Position numbers and translations under genes: made by a program. This document shows, one piece after another, positions 17,968-26,181 of a DNA stretch of 64,000 nucleotides. This DNA is from JBECKS01 sp964557005 (lineage in GTDB: Bacteria > Pseudomonadota > Gammaproteobacteria > Pseudomonadales > JBECKS01): contig CAZKYI010000010.1 in NCBI GenBank assembly GCA_964557005.1, forward strand, positions 1 to 64,000, given 5' to 3'. A model generated the notes under the pieces. It saw only the letters and a program-made list of their open reading frames with translations, did no database searches and was not told where the DNA came from. Position 1 is the first letter of the stretch; the number at the start of each line of letters is the position of its first letter.

Positions 17968-18604
17968 GGTTTTGCTCCTGTGGTTTTTCGACATTATCAA
18001 TGCCCAAGCCCTGCAAATAAGCGACCAGTGCCTCCATTTCGGTACGGCCTTCTACCTGTGCAGGTGCTGCGGCAATATCTTCATCGCTGTAAGGGTCGCC
18101 GAGAAAACGCAGCACTTTCATGCGCTTTTGAATGTCCTTGGGATTTAATTGTTTTTTACTTAACCACGGATAGGCAGGCATGTTGGATGTGGCATAAAAA
18201 GCGCGCGGGTCTTCAAGATGCGCAACCTGCCAGGCATCGGAATACTTGCCGCCGATTCTGGCTAAATCAGGCCCTGTTCTTTTTGAACCCCATTGAAACG
18301 GGCGATCGTAAACCGATTCGGAAGCCACTGAATAATCGCCATAACGCTGGGTTTCAAAACGCAATTTACGCACCATTTGTGAGTGGCACAAATAACAGCC
18401 TTCGCGCACATAAATATCACGCCCCGCCAGACGCAAAGGGGAGTAAGGTTCTACACCCAGCGCGGGTTTAACCTTGTTGGCTTCGATAAATAAAGGCGTG
18501 ATTTCTGCAAGCCCGCCCATTGAAACCATCACCAGAATAAAGATACCCAATAAACCCGCATGCTTTTCGATACGTTCAATATGTTGATAGCGTAAAAATT
18601 TCAT
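17960..18604 (-). CDS. ccoO: cbb3 oxidase monohaem subunit II
   Basis: Membrane-anchored cytochrome c subunit of 214 residues. An N-terminal TM helix (about 17-37) precedes the haem motif CYLCHSQ (about residue 70) in the strongly conserved context GRDIYVREGCYLCHSQMVR. RTGPDLARIGGKYSD follows, and the distal methionine ligand lies in TSNMPAYPWL. It sits 1 bp from the end of ccoN and overlaps ccoQ. Confidence 0.97.
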   Translation of the reverse strand: MKFLRYQHIERIEKHAGLLGIFILVMVSMGGLAEITPLFIEANKVKPALGVEPYSPLRLAGRDIYVREGCYLCHSQMVRKLRFETQRYGDYSVASESVYDRPFQWGSKRTGPDLARIGGKYSDAWQVAHLEDPRAFYATSNMPAYPWLSKKQLNPKDIQKRMKVLRFLGDPYSDEDIAAAPAQVEGRTEMEALVAYLQGLGIDNVEKPQEQNHE

Positions 18605-18605
18605 C

Positions 18606-20078
18606 TCACTTCACCTCCTGCACAGCGTGATGTGAATAAGGTTCGGGAATCGGTACGGGAATCGATTTAATCAGATGTGCCCTTGCCGCAGCAGCGGTAT
18701 GCCAGAGATTCCATAACATAACCAACATGCCGACCAGCGTGAGCATGCCGCCAAACCAGCGCAATAAATGCAAGGGACGAATGGCGTTGTAGGATTCGAT
18801 AAACGCATAGGTCAGCGAACCGTCGGCTTCGGTGGCACGCCACATCAAGCCTTCTGTAACCCCCGCTGCCCACATCGCAATTACATAACAAAGCGTTCCC
18901 GCAAGATGGAGCCAGAAATGAAGTTCCATCGCCTTGTGTGAGTGCATGGCCTGCCCCAGCGCGCGCGGTGCCATCGCATATAAAGAGCCAATGGTTATCA
19001 TCGCCACCCAGCCCAGTGCACCTGAATGCACATGCGCAATTGTCCAGTCGGTGTAATGCGACAGCGAGTTCACCGATTTAATCGCCATCATCGAACCTTC
19101 AAAGGTGGAAGCCGCGTAGAACACCAGCGCCAGCACCATAAATTTAGCCGCAGGATCACTTTTTAATTTGTGCCATGAACCATTAAAGGTGAGCAAACCA
19201 TTGGCCGCAGACCCCCAGCTTGGCATCAGCAGAATCAGCGAGAACACCACCCCCACGGTCTGCACCCAATCAGGCAGGGCGGTGTAAATCAGGTGATGCG
19301 AACCCGCCCACATATACAGCGAAATCAGCGCCCAGAAATTCACAATCGAGAAACGATAGCTCCACAGCGGTTGCCCTGCCTGACGCGGCACAAAGTAATA
19401 CATCATTCCCAGAAACCCTGCTGTTAGAAAAAACGCCACCGCATTATGGCCGTACCACCATTGCACCATCGCATCGACCGCACCTGAATAAATCGGGTAG
19501 GACTTGGTAAAAGACACGGGAATGGCAAGGTTATTGACAATATGCAGCAACGCCACCGCAATGATAAAAGCGCCGTAATACCAGTTCGCCACATAGATGT
19601 GTTGAATGCGTCGTTTGGCCAGCGTTGCAAAAAACACCGCACCAAAACTCACCCACACCACCGCAATCATGATGTCGATCCACCATTCCGGTTCAGCGTA
19701 TTCCTTGCTCTGGGTTAAGCCCATCGGCACGGTAATCATCGACAGCACACAAATCACCTGCCAGCCCCAGAAGGTAAAATTGGCGAGACCACCCAAGGCC
19801 AGCCGCGTATGCCCTGTTCGTTGCACCACGTAGTAGCAGGTGCCCATCAACGCCGAACCGCCAAACGCAAAAATCACACCAAAGGTATGCACCGGGCGCA
19901 GGTGGCTAAAAGTAAGCCACGGCATATTGAAATTCAGTGCAGGCCAATACAGTTGCGCAGCAACGAACACACCGATAAACATGCCAATGCTGCCCCACAC
20001 CACCGCCGCGAGCAAAAACATGCGTACAATGTAATCATTATAGGTTTCGATTTTTACAGAGGGTGACGACGATGACAT
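18606..20078 (-). CDS. ccoN: cbb3 cytochrome oxidase catalytic subunit I
   Basis: Haem b / haem b3-CuB subunit of the high-affinity cbb3 oxidase, reducing O2 to water and pumping protons. The 490-residue protein has about 12 TM helices. The histidine-containing helices are recognisable: FSHLRPVHTFGVIFAFGG near the N-terminus, WYGHNAVAFFLTAGFLGMMYY with the CuB/Tyr region, and DWTIAHVHSGALGWVAM for the haem ligands. First gene of ccoNOQP-(small ORF)-ccoI-ccoS. An NsrR-like palindrome lies 36-58 bp upstream; I see no TTGAT....ATCAA FNR/ANR box in the short upstream gap. Confidence 0.97.
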   Translation of the reverse strand: MSSSSPSVKIETYNDYIVRMFLLAAVVWGSIGMFIGVFVAAQLYWPALNFNMPWLTFSHLRPVHTFGVIFAFGGSALMGTCYYVVQRTGHTRLALGGLANFTFWGWQVICVLSMITVPMGLTQSKEYAEPEWWIDIMIAVVWVSFGAVFFATLAKRRIQHIYVANWYYGAFIIAVALLHIVNNLAIPVSFTKSYPIYSGAVDAMVQWWYGHNAVAFFLTAGFLGMMYYFVPRQAGQPLWSYRFSIVNFWALISLYMWAGSHHLIYTALPDWVQTVGVVFSLILLMPSWGSAANGLLTFNGSWHKLKSDPAAKFMVLALVFYAASTFEGSMMAIKSVNSLSHYTDWTIAHVHSGALGWVAMITIGSLYAMAPRALGQAMHSHKAMELHFWLHLAGTLCYVIAMWAAGVTEGLMWRATEADGSLTYAFIESYNAIRPLHLLRWFGGMLTLVGMLVMLWNLWHTAAAARAHLIKSIPVPIPEPYSHHAVQEVK

Positions 20079-20113
20079 AGGCAGAACCTTCCAGAAACTG
20101 AATGCGTGATTAT

Positions 20114-20136
20114 AAAATGTATTATTTATACATCTT
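20114..20136. promoter_or_regulatory. NsrR-like operator upstream of ccoN
   Basis: A 23-bp imperfect palindrome with half-sites AAAATGTATTA and TTATACATCTT around a central T. It closely follows the NsrR consensus AAGATGYATTT-N-AAATRCATCTT from enterobacteria. It lies in the 79-bp gap between nsrR and ccoN, where it would block or adjoin the ccoN promoter. The match is seen directly; binding is inference. Confidence 0.65.
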
Positions 20137-20157
20137 TAAATAAAGCAAAGCATTTTT

Positions 20158-20601
20158 TTACAGAGTGGTAACAGGCGCAGGCTGTAACAGAATCCGGCGG
20201 GTTGCAGGGGTAAGCATATCGGCGATGGAATGGTCATCAAGCGCCGCATAGAAATTCTGCTCGGCCTGTATAAACACATTTCTCATTCGACAATTACTTT
20301 TCAAAGCGCAATTCGTAGCTTCACAGGCAACGATTTCACTCTCCTGCTCTTTTTCAAACAAACGCACAATTTCGCCTATACCAATGGTTTCCGGCGCACT
20401 TGCGAGTTTGAAGCCGCCCGACTTTCCCCTGCGCGTATCGAGATAACCCGACTTGGCCAGTTCATGAATAATCTTGCGCAGGTGCTCACGAGAAATCTGG
20501 TAAAAATCGGCGACCTCTGTCTGGGTCACAATCTCATCAGGCCGCGAAGCCGCATACATCAATGTACGCAGTGCATAATCAGTGGATTTGGCAATTTGCA
20601 T
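20158..20601 (-). CDS. nsrR: Rrf2-family nitric-oxide-sensing repressor NsrR
   Basis: Transcription regulator of 147 residues with an N-terminal winged HTH (residues 1-70, including ISREHLRKIIHELAKSGYL and RRGKSGGF) and an Fe-S sensing loop. The three cysteines, spaced C-x4-C-x5-C (VACEATNCALKSNCRMR, about residues 93-104), match the spacing of E. coli NsrR cysteines 91, 96 and 102. NO would damage the cluster and relieve repression. It is divergent from nnrS, with a consensus-like operator between them, and sits just upstream of ccoN. The context strongly supports NsrR over IscR. Confidence 0.88.
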   Translation of the reverse strand: MQIAKSTDYALRTLMYAASRPDEIVTQTEVADFYQISREHLRKIIHELAKSGYLDTRRGKSGGFKLASAPETIGIGEIVRLFEKEQESEIVACEATNCALKSNCRMRNVFIQAEQNFYAALDDHSIADMLTPATRRILLQPAPVTTL

Positions 20602-20634
20602 TCCCTGTCTTCCTGAAACGGTTGAATTTTTTAT

Positions 20635-20657
20635 AATATGTATTAAGAATACATATT
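20635..20657. promoter_or_regulatory. NsrR-like operator between nsrR and nnrS
   Basis: A 23-bp palindrome with half-sites AATATGTATTA and GAATACATATT, of the same 11-1-11 form as the ccoN site and perfect over the outer 10+10 bases. It lies 28-50 bp upstream of the nnrS ATG and 34-56 bp upstream of nsrR, so it could control both divergent promoters. The match is seen in the sequence; function is inferred. Confidence 0.7.
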
Positions 20658-20684
20658 AAACCGACACACACAGGCAGGCAATAC

Positions 20685-21887
20685 ATGAAAATCCAGACCT
20701 TCCCTGAAAGCCCGTCCGCACGCTCACTGGTACCTTTTGCACTGGGGTTCAGGCCGTTTTTTCTGGGTGGTTCGATACTGGCACTGGCAAGTATGGTGTT
20801 GTGGGCAGGATTCTGGCAGGGCTTGTGGCAACCGCTTTTGTATGGCAACCCCGTGTGGTGGCATGCGCATGAACTGATTTTCGGTTTTGGTGCTGCGATT
20901 GTGGTCGGCTTTCTGCTCACCGCCGTAAGAAACTGGACTGGCATGCCCACCGTATCCGGCTGGCCTTTGGCAGTGCTGTTTTTACTGTGGTTACTGCCGC
21001 GCTTCGGGCTGGCGCTATCCGCCCAGCCGCTATGGTTGTGGACGATACTGGATATTGCGTTTTTGCCCTGCGCAGCAATATGCGTTGCGCTGTCGGTTTT
21101 CAAAACCCGACAAACACACAATATCGCTTTCCCCTGTATGTTGATGTTATTGGCTGCCCTCAATACGGGCAGTCACTTTTTTCTGCTAAAGGGTGAAGCA
21201 CAAAGCGCCATGCACATACACCATGCAAGTATTTTTCTGATTAACCTGTTTGTGTGCATGATTGGCGGCAGAGTGATTCCTTTCTTTACCGCCAATGCTT
21301 CCCGCTACCAGCGCAAGGACGCAATGATGCCGCTGGAAGTGCTCGCCATCGGCAGCTTGGCGATGTTGGTGATTCTGGCGCTGTTCGGGCTGGAAAACGT
21401 CAACCGCTGGCTGCTCGGTACGCTGAGCCTGATTGCTGCAACAAGCCATTTCATACGCTGGCTCAGATGGGGTGGCATTCATACTTTCGCCAATCCGCTG
21501 TTGTGGTCGCTGCATTTGTCCTACATGTTTCTTCCTGTCGGCTTGTTGTTACTCGCACTCTGGTCGTTTGCGCTGATTCACCAGCTCAGCGCGGTGCTGC
21601 ATTGTTTCACGGTCGGCTCGATGGCAGGCATGATTCTGGCAATGATGTCTCGCGTATCGCTTGGACATACCGCCAGACCCTTGAAAGTGTCCACCCTGAT
21701 TGCGTTCAGCTTTTCATTGATAGGCATTTCAGCCGTCATCCGCGCCCTGGGCGTGATTCTGTTCCCGCAAGACAGTCAGGTATGGATTCTCGCCGCTGCA
21801 AGCTGCTGGTGTATTGCGTTCGCGATTTTTATCGGGAAATATCTGCCGATTCTGCTGAAACCGCGATTGGACAATCTGCCCGGATGA
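20685..21887 (+). CDS. nnrS: NnrS family haem-copper membrane protein
   Basis: Polytopic membrane protein of 400 residues (about 12 TM helices) associated with protection from nitric-oxide stress. Family features include the N-terminal FALGFRPFFLGGS motif (about residues 18-30), WHAHELIFGFGAAIVVGFLLTA with the conserved histidine pair, and the HIHHASIFLINLFVCMIGGR region. An AGGCAGG ribosome-binding site precedes the ATG. Divergent from nsrR and sharing its operator, it is probably induced by NO. Confidence 0.93.
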   Translation: MKIQTFPESPSARSLVPFALGFRPFFLGGSILALASMVLWAGFWQGLWQPLLYGNPVWWHAHELIFGFGAAIVVGFLLTAVRNWTGMPTVSGWPLAVLFLLWLLPRFGLALSAQPLWLWTILDIAFLPCAAICVALSVFKTRQTHNIAFPCMLMLLAALNTGSHFFLLKGEAQSAMHIHHASIFLINLFVCMIGGRVIPFFTANASRYQRKDAMMPLEVLAIGSLAMLVILALFGLENVNRWLLGTLSLIAATSHFIRWLRWGGIHTFANPLLWSLHLSYMFLPVGLLLLALWSFALIHQLSAVLHCFTVGSMAGMILAMMSRVSLGHTARPLKVSTLIAFSFSLIGISAVIRALGVILFPQDSQVWILAAASCWCIAFAIFIGKYLPILLKPRLDNLPG

Positions 21888-21955
21888 TGTAAACACCATG
21901 TTTACTTTTTGAAAATTGCTGTTCAAAATGAATCACACACGTCGAGGTAATCATC

Positions 21956-22915
21956 ATGACCAAGCAAAATACCGCAACGCCAGCATCTGAACACAAATTA
22001 CCTGAAACCTATAAATCGCATGAGCTGTTCAAACAACATGTGTACGAACTGGCACTCAGCACCGGACTGGATAACAACATGGGGCTGTTCCCTGGCGATT
22101 CTGAATACCGCAAACTGTCGATTGCACCTTCTACTTTTTTCGGTGCTGCGCGTGCACTGTTATTGCAGGTTGCTCATCCGGTAATTGCACAAGGGGTGCA
22201 TGACCATAGTGAATTCGATACCAATCCCGCCAAACGCGGCATTCATACCTTTGTCGGCGTATTTGCGATTGCATTGGGCACGCAGCAGTTTGCGCTGGAT
22301 ATTGCCGACCATGTATTCAAGGCACACATTCCGATTAAGGGCAAAATTCCTGCCTATGGCGACAAACCCGAACGCAGCTATTCCGCGATGGATCCCGAAG
22401 CCAATCTGTGGGTATGGGCAACACTGGTGGAGGGCATCATGTTTGGCCATAAGGAAGTGGGCTATGCCGTACCACGTGCACGCCTTGAACGCATGTATCA
22501 GGAATCGAAAATCTTCGGGCAATTCTTCAACGTAAAACCCAAGTACATTCCTGAAACCTTGAGTGATTTTGAAGCCTATTTTGATGACATGGTGCAAAAC
22601 CATCTCGAAGTTACTCCAGCGGCAAAAGCCGTAGGCGATGCCTTGTTATCCGGTGCACGTTTTCCGTTTACGATGTTTAGCTGGTTATTTACCGCACTCA
22701 CGGTGGAATCGCTGCCCGAACATATTCGTGCCGCCTATGGCTGGGAAAAAACCGCTAATTCACGACGCATCTATGGCAGTTTGCGCGGCATCATGCGTGT
22801 GCAATACAAACTGACACCGGAGTTCCTGATTCCTTCACCACCGGTCTGGTATCCTGTGTTGCGCTCGAAATTATTCGGTGCAGGCAAACCACCGCAACTA
22901 CTCGGTAACCACTAA
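21956..22915 (+). CDS. DUF2236 (MpaB/Lcp-type oxygenase) family protein
   Basis: A 319-residue cytoplasmic protein without signal peptide. The core (residues about 40-270) has DUF2236 hallmarks: the LLLQVAHPVIAQGVHDHSEF segment with two histidines, then RGIHTFVGV with the conserved R...T pair, and WVWATLVEGIMFG. The family includes the haem-b latex-clearing oxygenase Lcp and the fungal farnesyl-chain cleaving oxygenase MpaB. It is followed 20 bp later by a MaoC-type hydratase, suggesting a lipid-oxidising pair. The substrate is unknown. Confidence 0.85.
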   Translation: MTKQNTATPASEHKLPETYKSHELFKQHVYELALSTGLDNNMGLFPGDSEYRKLSIAPSTFFGAARALLLQVAHPVIAQGVHDHSEFDTNPAKRGIHTFVGVFAIALGTQQFALDIADHVFKAHIPIKGKIPAYGDKPERSYSAMDPEANLWVWATLVEGIMFGHKEVGYAVPRARLERMYQESKIFGQFFNVKPKYIPETLSDFEAYFDDMVQNHLEVTPAAKAVGDALLSGARFPFTMFSWLFTALTVESLPEHIRAAYGWEKTANSRRIYGSLRGIMRVQYKLTPEFLIPSPPVWYPVLRSKLFGAGKPPQLLGNH

Positions 22916-22935
22916 ATAAAGCTCAGGAGCAAGCT

Positions 22936-23823
22936 ATGGCCATCACTTTAGAAGAAGTAAAAGCAGCACTCACCGATACCCCACAAACCACCGAAGGCAT
23001 CTACACTGATCGCGACACCTTGTTGTACAACGTCGCTGTTGGTATGGGGCGCGATCCACTCGATGCCAAAGAACTGCCCTACGTGTGCGAAAGCATCGGC
23101 CAAAGTGTGCTGCCAACCGCCGCCACGGTATTGAATCATGCCAAACCTGGCCAAAGACCTGCGCCTTCCAAAGGTCAGTTACTGATGGCAAAAATGAATT
23201 TCGGCCTGATGCTACACGGCGAGCAACGTCTGCAAATTCATCAACCGATTCCGCGTGCGGCACAAACAAAAATCAGCAACAGTGTCAGCGGTGTGTACGA
23301 CAAGGGCGCAGGCAAAGGTGCACTGGTCACTACCGATACTACGGTTACGCTGGCCGATGGTTCCCCGCTTTATACAATTGGTGCCACGCTGTTTTTCAGA
23401 GGCGATGGCGGTTTTGGCGGCTCTGCGGAAGGTGCACCAGTTCCTCATAGCTTGCCTGAACGCGCGCCTGATGCGGTGTGTGAAATGCCCGGGCGCGTGG
23501 ATCAGGCGATGATTTACGCACTGTGCGGTGATCGTAATCCTCTGCATCGCGACCCCAACATTGCCAAAATGGCGGGGTTCGACAAACCCATTCTGCATGG
23601 CTTGTGCTCCTACGGCATCGCCTGTCATGCAGTTGTTAAAACCATGCTTGATTACGATGCCACCCAGATTACAGGTTTTGATGTGCGTTTTTCTTCCCCT
23701 GTATTTCCAGGTGAAACACAAATTGTAGAGATGTGGAAAGATGGCAAGGTGATCAGCTTCCGTGTGCGCCTCAAGGAGCGCGGCGTGGTGTCCATTAACA
23801 ACGGTAAATGCACGATTCAGTAA
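22936..23823 (+). CDS. MaoC-like (R)-specific enoyl-CoA hydratase
   Basis: Double-hot-dog hydratase 2 family enzyme of 295 residues, like the C-terminal part of peroxisomal multifunctional enzyme 2. The N-terminal hot-dog covers about residues 1-140. The catalytic C-terminal hot-dog carries the signature DRNPLHRDPNIAKMAGFDKP followed by ILHGLCSYG (about 197-230), with the Asp/His hydratase pair. It would hydrate trans-2-enoyl-CoA to (R)-3-hydroxyacyl-CoA, probably in oxidation of branched or sterol-like side chains. It is in the same operon as the preceding DUF2236 gene. Confidence 0.92.
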   Translation: MAITLEEVKAALTDTPQTTEGIYTDRDTLLYNVAVGMGRDPLDAKELPYVCESIGQSVLPTAATVLNHAKPGQRPAPSKGQLLMAKMNFGLMLHGEQRLQIHQPIPRAAQTKISNSVSGVYDKGAGKGALVTTDTTVTLADGSPLYTIGATLFFRGDGGFGGSAEGAPVPHSLPERAPDAVCEMPGRVDQAMIYALCGDRNPLHRDPNIAKMAGFDKPILHGLCSYGIACHAVVKTMLDYDATQITGFDVRFSSPVFPGETQIVEMWKDGKVISFRVRLKERGVVSINNGKCTIQ

Positions 23824-23827
23824 AGAG

Positions 23828-23889
23828 AGATCCTTCGCTACGCTCAGGATGACATTTTCTGTCATTCTGAGGCGAAGCCGAAGAATCTA
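23828..23889. repeat. Imperfect inverted repeat, REP-like or bidirectional terminator
   Basis: A roughly 62-bp imperfect palindrome between the convergent maoC-like and tonB genes. The left arm runs AGATCCTTCG...TCAGGATGACA and the right arm TGTCATTCTGA...CGAAGAATCT, with the 5-base loop TTTTC. Sequences of the type TCATTCTGAGGCGAAGCCGA are familiar as short dispersed repeats in many bacterial genomes. Here it could also end transcription from both sides. Only this copy is seen in the window. Confidence 0.6.
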
Positions 23890-23895
23890 GCGTAT

Positions 23896-24552
23896 TTATC
23901 TCAAATAAAACTGTACTGGCAAAATCAAAACCAGATTTTTCTGATTCATATCATCAGGCATGGCGGGTAGTGGTTGCGCACGTCGCAGCATATCCAGCAC
24001 AGCATCATCAAGCAGGCTGTAACCGGAACTTTGTTGAATGTAGGACTCAAGCACCTTGCCTTCCCTGTCGATTTCAAAATACAAAATTACGGTGCCTTCA
24101 ATATTTGCACGACGCGCCTGATACGGATATTTTTTGTGGCGCTCCAGCCATACTTGCAAGGTGCTCATATAGTTTTTTTCGGTGAGCGGTACACCGCCGC
24201 CTTCATTGCCTGCGGATTCTGGCAGACGCTGATCACCAATGGCTTCAGTGGCTTCCAGCGCCTCGCTTGTTTCAACCACTGGAGCCTTGTCTTTGGCAAT
24301 TTTTGCTGCTTCTTTTTTCTCGACCACTTTGGGTTTGGGCTGCGACGCGCTTGGGGTTCTGGCGTGTTGCACCCTCATCGAAGCCAGACCAATTTCAAGA
24401 CCACCCTGACCAATTCCCTTCGCCACACCGACATTCACTTTTTGTACCGTTTGCACAGCAGGTTGCCAACCCAATGCCAGAGCTACTGCAAGATGCAGGG
24501 AAATCGCCAGCAAGGCAGCAGCAAACTTATGGCGGTAATCTAACATCAACAT
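23896..24552 (-). CDS. tonB: TonB family energy-transducing protein
   Basis: A 218-residue inner-membrane-anchored protein. A single N-terminal TM helix (about residues 9-28, containing the ISLHLAVALAL Ser-His pair that couples to ExbBD) is followed by a Lys/Pro/Glu-rich linker and a C-terminal TonB domain (about 130-218). The domain has YPYQARRANIEGTVILYFEI and QSSGYSLLDDAVLDMLRRAQPLP-like spacing, with typical YP and SG.. motifs. It ends the exbB-exbD-exbD-tonB operon and would energise TonB-dependent outer-membrane receptors. Confidence 0.92.
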   Translation of the reverse strand: MLMLDYRHKFAAALLAISLHLAVALALGWQPAVQTVQKVNVGVAKGIGQGGLEIGLASMRVQHARTPSASQPKPKVVEKKEAAKIAKDKAPVVETSEALEATEAIGDQRLPESAGNEGGGVPLTEKNYMSTLQVWLERHKKYPYQARRANIEGTVILYFEIDREGKVLESYIQQSSGYSLLDDAVLDMLRRAQPLPAMPDDMNQKNLVLILPVQFYLR

Positions 24553-24560
24553 AACAGTGA

Positions 24561-24965
24561 CTAGCCTGCGTGTTCGGTAATCAGATTGACACGCTCAACG
24601 CCCAGTTCCTTGAGTTTGTTCATAAAGCTGATTACCAGATTGCCTTCGGTGCGCCTGTCGGCCTTGATTTCGACCCAGCCGAGCGTTTTATTGTCAAGCG
24701 CCAGCTCCAGACGACGCAATACATCTTCCTGTGCAAGCACTTCTTCATTCAGCGCAAAATCGCCGTCATCTGAAATAAATACCTGAAAGTCATCGTGCGG
24801 CTCATCAGCTTCACTGCTTGACACAGGTGCTTCAATTTCAAAGGGATCACTCATGGTCAAGGCACCGGTAATCATGAAAAAAATCAGCAACAAAAAAATC
24901 ACGTTAATCAGTGGCAGAATTTTATCTTCACTGTCGGCACGTGTGGTTTGCTGTTTCAGTTTCAT
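24561..24965 (-). CDS. exbD: ExbD/TolR family protein lacking the TM aspartate
   Basis: Second ExbD of the operon, 134 residues, with one TM helix (about 16-36) and a periplasmic domain. In proton-conducting ExbD/TolR the helix contains a conserved Asp (PLIDV); here the segment reads ILPLINVIFLLLIFFM, so that position is Asn21 (codon AAC at 24905-24903). The remaining periplasmic fold looks normal (VSSSEAD, WVEIKADRRTEGNLVISFM). It probably pairs with the other ExbD in the complex. Its proton role should be impaired or altered. Confidence 0.9.
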   Translation of the reverse strand: MKLKQQTTRADSEDKILPLINVIFLLLIFFMITGALTMSDPFEIEAPVSSSEADEPHDDFQVFISDDGDFALNEEVLAQEDVLRRLELALDNKTLGWVEIKADRRTEGNLVISFMNKLKELGVERVNLITEHAG

Positions 24966-24969
24966 GGTT

Positions 24970-25410
24970 TTATCCAGCCTTGGCTGTCCACTGCGGATCA
25001 GGTACCAGCGTAAAATTGGTGATGCCTTCCTGCTGCATCAAATCAATCACATCAATGACATGCTGGATTGACGTGTTTACCTTTGGCTGAATGTGTAACA
25101 CCGCTTCGGGGTACAGTTGCAGATGCGCCAGCACACGCGCTGCAAGTTGAGCTTCTTCGACCACTTCATCATTAAAAAGAAATTCGCCTTCATTCACTTC
25201 AATCAGAATGCTGCCTTTTTTATCAAAGCCCTGCACTTCTGAAACGGGTGCCACACCCACGCTGATGCTATTGGATATCGTAAAGTTGGTCGCCAACATA
25301 AAAAACATCAACAGAATAAACACCATATCAATCAGCGCGGTTAAACTGACGAGTCTTTTCGGTGGTTTTGGCTTGTTAAAACTAAGCGGCTGCGCTTGCA
25401 TCACTGGCAT
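24970..25410 (-). CDS. exbD: ExbD/TolR family proton-channel protein
   Basis: First ExbD of the operon, about 146 residues. The true start lies inside the end of exbB; I place it at the ATG 25410 (an ATG three codons later is equally possible), because upstream codons encode nothing ExbD-like. The TM helix reads LTALIDMVFILLMFFML and keeps the proton-carrying aspartate that the neighbouring ExbD lacks. The periplasmic part (about residues 45-140) has EVNEGEFLFNDEVV. The overlap of about 29 bp with exbB suggests coupled translation. Confidence 0.9.
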   Translation of the reverse strand: MPVMQAQPLSFNKPKPPKRLVSLTALIDMVFILLMFFMLATNFTISNSISVGVAPVSEVQGFDKKGSILIEVNEGEFLFNDEVVEEAQLAARVLAHLQLYPEAVLHIQPKVNTSIQHVIDVIDLMQQEGITNFTLVPDPQWTAKAG

Positions 25411-26098
25411 TTGCTTTCTGGAGGGTACTGGCAGATTCTGATTTTGCCTGAACTTCGCCGACACTGGCTTGCAAGGATTCAGACACTTCCAGCGTGAATA
25501 CCTGCGTAACATAATTTTCCATGTCATGCGCAATGTTATCGACACGACGCTCCAGCCAATTTAACAGCGCAACTACAGGAATCGCCACAATCAGCCCGAC
25601 TTCTGTGGTCAACAACGCTTCCCAGATACCGCCAGACAGCATGGCAGGGTTTATCTTGTTTCCCGCAGCTTCCAGTTGCTGGAAAGCAGTAATCATGCCC
25701 ATCACCGTGCCTAACAAACCCAACAAGGGGGCAAGCGAGGCAATCACCTCAAGCGGCCTGAAACCCTGACGCAACTGAAACAGTACATCACTGCCGTAGC
25801 GTTGTACTTCTTCCCGAATCCGGTTTTCAGGTAATTTTTTGTGACGCGCGACCATCACCATGTGCATCGCCTGCATCGCGGGGTTGGGTGAACCTGTTGT
25901 TATGCTGGTGGCACGGTTTACATCACCCGCTCTATAAGCTTGTAACGCTGCTTCGAGTTCCTTTCTGGCATTCAGTTTCAACAGATAAAACTGCCAGCTT
26001 TTGTACAGCACAATCGCCAGCGCAACGATTGACATGGCAAACAGAATCACTACGACAGGGCCACCATCGTCAATAAACTGGATGATTGGGTCAGTCAT
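25382..26098 (-). CDS. exbB: ExbB/MotA/TolQ family proton channel
   Basis: Pentameric inner-membrane proton-channel subunit that drives TonB. I start at the ATG 26098, which has GGAG seven bases upstream, rather than the GTG two codons earlier. The 238-residue protein has three TM helices: about 16-36, then about 120-145 (SLAPLLGLLGTVMGMITAF) and 160-185 (ALLTTEVGLIVAIPVVALLNW), the last with the conserved threonine and glutamate. First gene of the operon, with a strong Fur box upstream, so it is likely iron-repressed. Confidence 0.94.
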   Translation of the reverse strand: MTDPIIQFIDDGGPVVVILFAMSIVALAIVLYKSWQFYLLKLNARKELEAALQAYRAGDVNRATSITTGSPNPAMQAMHMVMVARHKKLPENRIREEVQRYGSDVLFQLRQGFRPLEVIASLAPLLGLLGTVMGMITAFQQLEAAGNKINPAMLSGGIWEALLTTEVGLIVAIPVVALLNWLERRVDNIAHDMENYVTQVFTLEVSESLQASVGEVQAKSESASTLQKANASDASAAA

Positions 26099-26150
26099 AA
26101 CCACGCTCCGTAAACATTTGAATAATCAGCAGAAGGTGGGCAATCCTAAA

Positions 26151-26169
26151 GAAAATGAGAATGATTATC
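26151..26169. promoter_or_regulatory. Fur box upstream of exbB
   Basis: The 19 bases GAAAATGAGAATGATTATC match the classical Fur consensus GATAATGATAATCATTATC at 16 of 19 positions. The site lies 53-71 bp upstream of the exbB start, between it and the fpr stop, where Fur could repress exbB-exbD-exbD-tonB in iron sufficiency. Confidence 0.75.
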
Positions 26170-26181
26170 AATAACGTGCGT

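Noticed and set aside
23212..23865. 217-codon minus-strand frame over the MaoC-like gene
   Set aside because: Antisense to a strongly conserved hydratase, rich in His and Cys as expected of a shadow, no start site.
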